From positions 2,542,001 through 2,606,000 of the forward strand of contig JALJCQ010000004.1 of the NCBI GenBank assembly GCA_023091665.1: 64,000 bases of DNA, written 5' to 3'. The notes under the pieces are model-generated. The model saw only the letters and a program-made list of their open reading frames with translations, made no database searches and was not told the origin of the DNA. The position numbers and the translations under genes are program-made. This stretch comes from Pythium myriotylum. Lineage: Eukaryota > Oomycota > Peronosporomycetes > Pythiales > Pythiaceae. Positions 61,605 through 64,000 of the stretch are shown piece by piece (the first letter of the stretch is position 1; each line of letters opens with the position of its first letter).

Positions 61605-62947
61605 GCTATACTTTATTCAAGTCAAACCAATTCTCACCGCCCCTTGCACGCACACCAACACAACACCCCCCAAACACTCCCCGCCCTACACCCTAGCACT
61701 CCCCACCATTATACCACGATCTCACGGCAGATGCGGCCATCCAACAGTGCCAGCGTCGACTACTTATGTATACATATACATATACATATATGGGAAACCG
61801 CATGATACAACATAGCACAGCATGCCATGCCAAGCCACAACGTAACTAACCACCACACGAAGCGCCAAGCGACTGGAGAGGTGAGTCATTCACTGGGGTG
61901 TCGATGAAGCTCTCTCTCACTCCCACTTCTAGTTGTTCATCTGGGATACCCGAGCGACGTGAGCACTTTATCCCAACGTGGCGCAGAACGTGGCTCTGGT
62001 TGTTGCTAAGTGAATTTTGTGATTGGGTCATATCACAAACTGACGCACAAAGACAGTGAGTAGGTCGGACGAATGCCAACGTCAACCAGGAGGCGGTTTC
62101 CCAAGTCGACCTCAATATCGTGGTGAATGTAGAGCTCAAGTTGGGCCACGGAGCACGTTTATCGCGCGCAAGCTTCGGCAAACGGGAACCCGCACAGGTC
62201 CCGCACGCACGCATCAAGCCATTACTCCCCTTCTTTCCCACTACACCCTCTTCGTGTTATAGGCCATGACCCCCACCGCAACTCATCCGCTCGCCAGCGT
62301 TTCTCCATCGAAAGAGCACCCGTCACGCCCCAGGGTCCCACGGTCCCAAGCTCCCACGGTCCCAAGCTCCCACGGTCCCACGGTCCCACGGTCCCACGGT
62401 CGGCTGGGGCGAGGGTATCTCTCCTGTGTTCACATCACATCACAGGAGAGATACCCTCGCTCCAGCCAAACACGAAACATGGACAAGCACACGACTTGAC
62501 ACCGCACTGCTTCGCTTGACGATCCTCGTCATCGGCTTTGTCCTATGTGGCCAAAATGACTGTAGATTCTTCGGCAACTATTCTCAGCGCACACTGATCC
62601 GAGCCAATTCACCATCGACGGCAAGACTCGAGTCGATGCAGGCTGAAGATGAACTCGAAAGGCCTGAGTGGTCATTGAAGCCGCACCCGCACCCGCATCC
62701 ATTTTGAGCGCGCAGATGACCCATTCGTCCATGGTAGTCGACGGCTGCAATGTCCAAGGCGCGCGTCTATGTGGCGAGCCGAAGTGGGAGCAGTGGTGCC
62801 ATGGGGTGTGGGGTGTGGAGCAGTGTGGCGTGGCGTAGCGTGTAAATGCGAAGGAGAAAAGGAGGCAGAAGACAGGAGTTGTGAGTGGCAACAATGGGGG
62901 CTTGGCGACTGTGGTCAGGGTAGCGGTGCATTCGCCGGCAAAGGCAA
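61533..62947. repeat. A unit U37 (n = 8)
   Basis: 1,415 bp. Minisatellite (ab)2a4 at 62336-62399; hairpin 62402-62467. Same barcode as U38. Confidence 0.93.
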
Positions 62948-63019
62948 TGCCTCCGCCCAGGATTGAACTGGGGACCTTCTGTTTACAAGACAGATGCTCT
63001 ACCACTGAGCCACAGAGGC
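62948..63019 (-). tRNA. tRNA-Thr(UGU), long allele, copy 38
   Basis: Long allele with C48, plain A upstream flank. Confidence 0.96.
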
Positions 63020-64000
63020 GCTATACTTTATTCAAGTCAAACCAATTCTCACCGCCCCTTGCACGCACACCAACACAACACCCCCCAAACACTCCCCGCC
63101 CTACACCCTAGCACTCCCCACCATTATACCACGATCTCACGGCAGATGCGGCCATCCAACAGTGCCAGCGTCGACTACTTATGTATACATATACATATAC
63201 ATATATGGGAAACCGCATGATACAACATAGCACAGCATGCCATGCCAAGCCACAACGTAACTAACCACCACACGAAGCGCCAAGCGACTGGAGAGGTGAG
63301 TCATTCACTGGGGTGTCGATGAAGCTCTCTCTCACTCCCACTTCTAGTTGTTCATCTGGGATACCCGAGCGACGTGAGCACTTTATCCCAACGTGGCGCA
63401 GAACGTGGCTCTGGTTGTTGCTAAGTGAATTTTGTGATTGGGTCATATCACAAACTGACGCACAAAGACAGTGAGTAGGTCGGACGAATGCCAACGTCAA
63501 CCAGGAGGCGGTTTCCCAAGTCGACCTCAATATCGTGGTGAATGTAGAGCTCAAGTTGGGCCACGGAGCACGTTTATCGCGCGCAAGCTTCGGCAAACGG
63601 GAACCCGCACAGGTCCCGCACGCACGCATCAAGCCATTACTCCCCTTCTTTCCCACTACACCCTCTTCGTGTTATAGGCCATGACCCCCACCGCAACTCA
63701 TCCGCTCGCCAGCGTTTCTCCATCGAAAGAGCACCCGTCACGCCCCAGGGTCCCACGGTCCCAAGCTCCCACGGTCCCAAGCTCCCACGGTCCCACGGTC
63801 CCACGGTCCCACGGTCGGCTGGGGCGAGGGTATCTCTCCTGTGTTCACATCACATCACAGGAGAGATACCCTCGCTCCAGCCAAACACGAAACATGGACA
63901 AGCACACGACTTGACACCGCACTGCTTCGCTTGACGATCCTCGTCATCGGCTTTGTCCTATGTGGCCAAAATGACTGTAGATTCTTCGGCAACTATTCTC
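62948..64000. repeat. A unit U38, cut by the window end (n = 8)
   Basis: 1,053 bp visible. Minisatellite (ab)2a4 at 63751-63814; hairpin 63817-63882. The array continues past the window. Confidence 0.92.

Larger units (their letters stand above)
1..64000. repeat. tRNA-Thr megasatellite (A-unit array with nested B repeats)
   Basis: The entire window is head-to-tail repeats of one A unit of 1350 + 8n bp, with 37 complete units, one partial unit at the right end and a unit tail at the left end. Neither border of the array is inside the window. Four A units are interrupted in five... more exactly, units U21, U22, U23, U24 and U30 carry 1, 1, 5, 1 and 5 copies of a second repeat (B), 13 in all. 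Orientation never changes. Apart from the minisatellite, units are nearly identical base for base, which points to recent amplification or continuing homogenisation. Because every unit is so similar, an assembly could have gained or lost copies; the copy-specific minisatellite lengths argue that most copies are genuinely distinct. Confidence 0.97.

Noticed and set aside
1..64000. Ribosomal DNA or 5S array
   Set aside because: No 18S, 5.8S, 28S or 5S sequence is recognisable; the only RNA gene is the tRNA.

Overview
The whole window lies inside one very large tandem repeat. It contains 38 copies of a nuclear-type tRNA-Thr(UGU) gene, all on the minus strand, and no convincing protein-coding gene. 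The source is almost certainly a eukaryotic nuclear genome: the tRNA has perfect or near-perfect internal A and B boxes, encodes no 3' CCA, and has no bacterial gene organisation around it. Short GT-AG intron-like signals and a pyrimidine-rich leader before an ATG would suit a fungus, possibly a basidiomycete, but the taxon cannot be fixed from this sequence.

Layout. The basic 'A unit' is 1350 + 8n bp, plus 1 bp when the tRNA carries the longer allele. Reading + strand from one tRNA to the next, a unit holds: the tRNA gene (minus); a C-rich, G-poor flank; a 28-bp TATACA microsatellite; about 450 bp of unassigned sequence with intron-like signals; an 8-bp minisatellite of two interleaved 8-mers (here a = TCCCACGG, b = TCCCAAGC) arranged as (ab)k followed by 2-4 extra a's; a 66-bp hairpin locus (27-bp arms); about 240 bp of unassigned sequence; and a G-rich stretch leading to the next tRNA. 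The minisatellite explains all the length variation between plain units (n = 4 to 13). Outside it the units are almost identical, with only a few single-base variants that I could place.

Region by region. 1-28571: the tail of a unit, then 20 plain A units. 28572-40572: four units (U21-U24) in which a second repeat, 'B' (779 or 810 bp), sits directly against the tRNA 5' end; U23 holds five B copies in tandem. 40573-47682: five plain units. 47683-53054: U30, again with five B copies, identical in layout to U23 and lying exactly 14,692 bp further on. 53055-64000: plain units U31-U38, the last cut by the window end. Each B copy ends with a 16-bp repeat of the tRNA 5' end. Insertion of B therefore leaves the tRNA gene whole but replaces its natural upstream flank.

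The tRNA comes as two alleles. Ten copies have a normal five-base variable region with C48. Twenty-eight lack one C, which removes the expected G15-C48 Levitt pair. Copies next to B mostly carry the longer allele. The array looks like a megasatellite evolving by unequal crossover and gene conversion. G-quadruplex-forming minisatellites next to a strong hairpin are a plausible, untested source of instability. Known parallels are the tRNA-plus-short-tandem-repeat arrays of Entamoeba and the tandem tRNA Ser/Tyr/Tyr arrays of Arabidopsis; I know of no described array like this one, but could not search.
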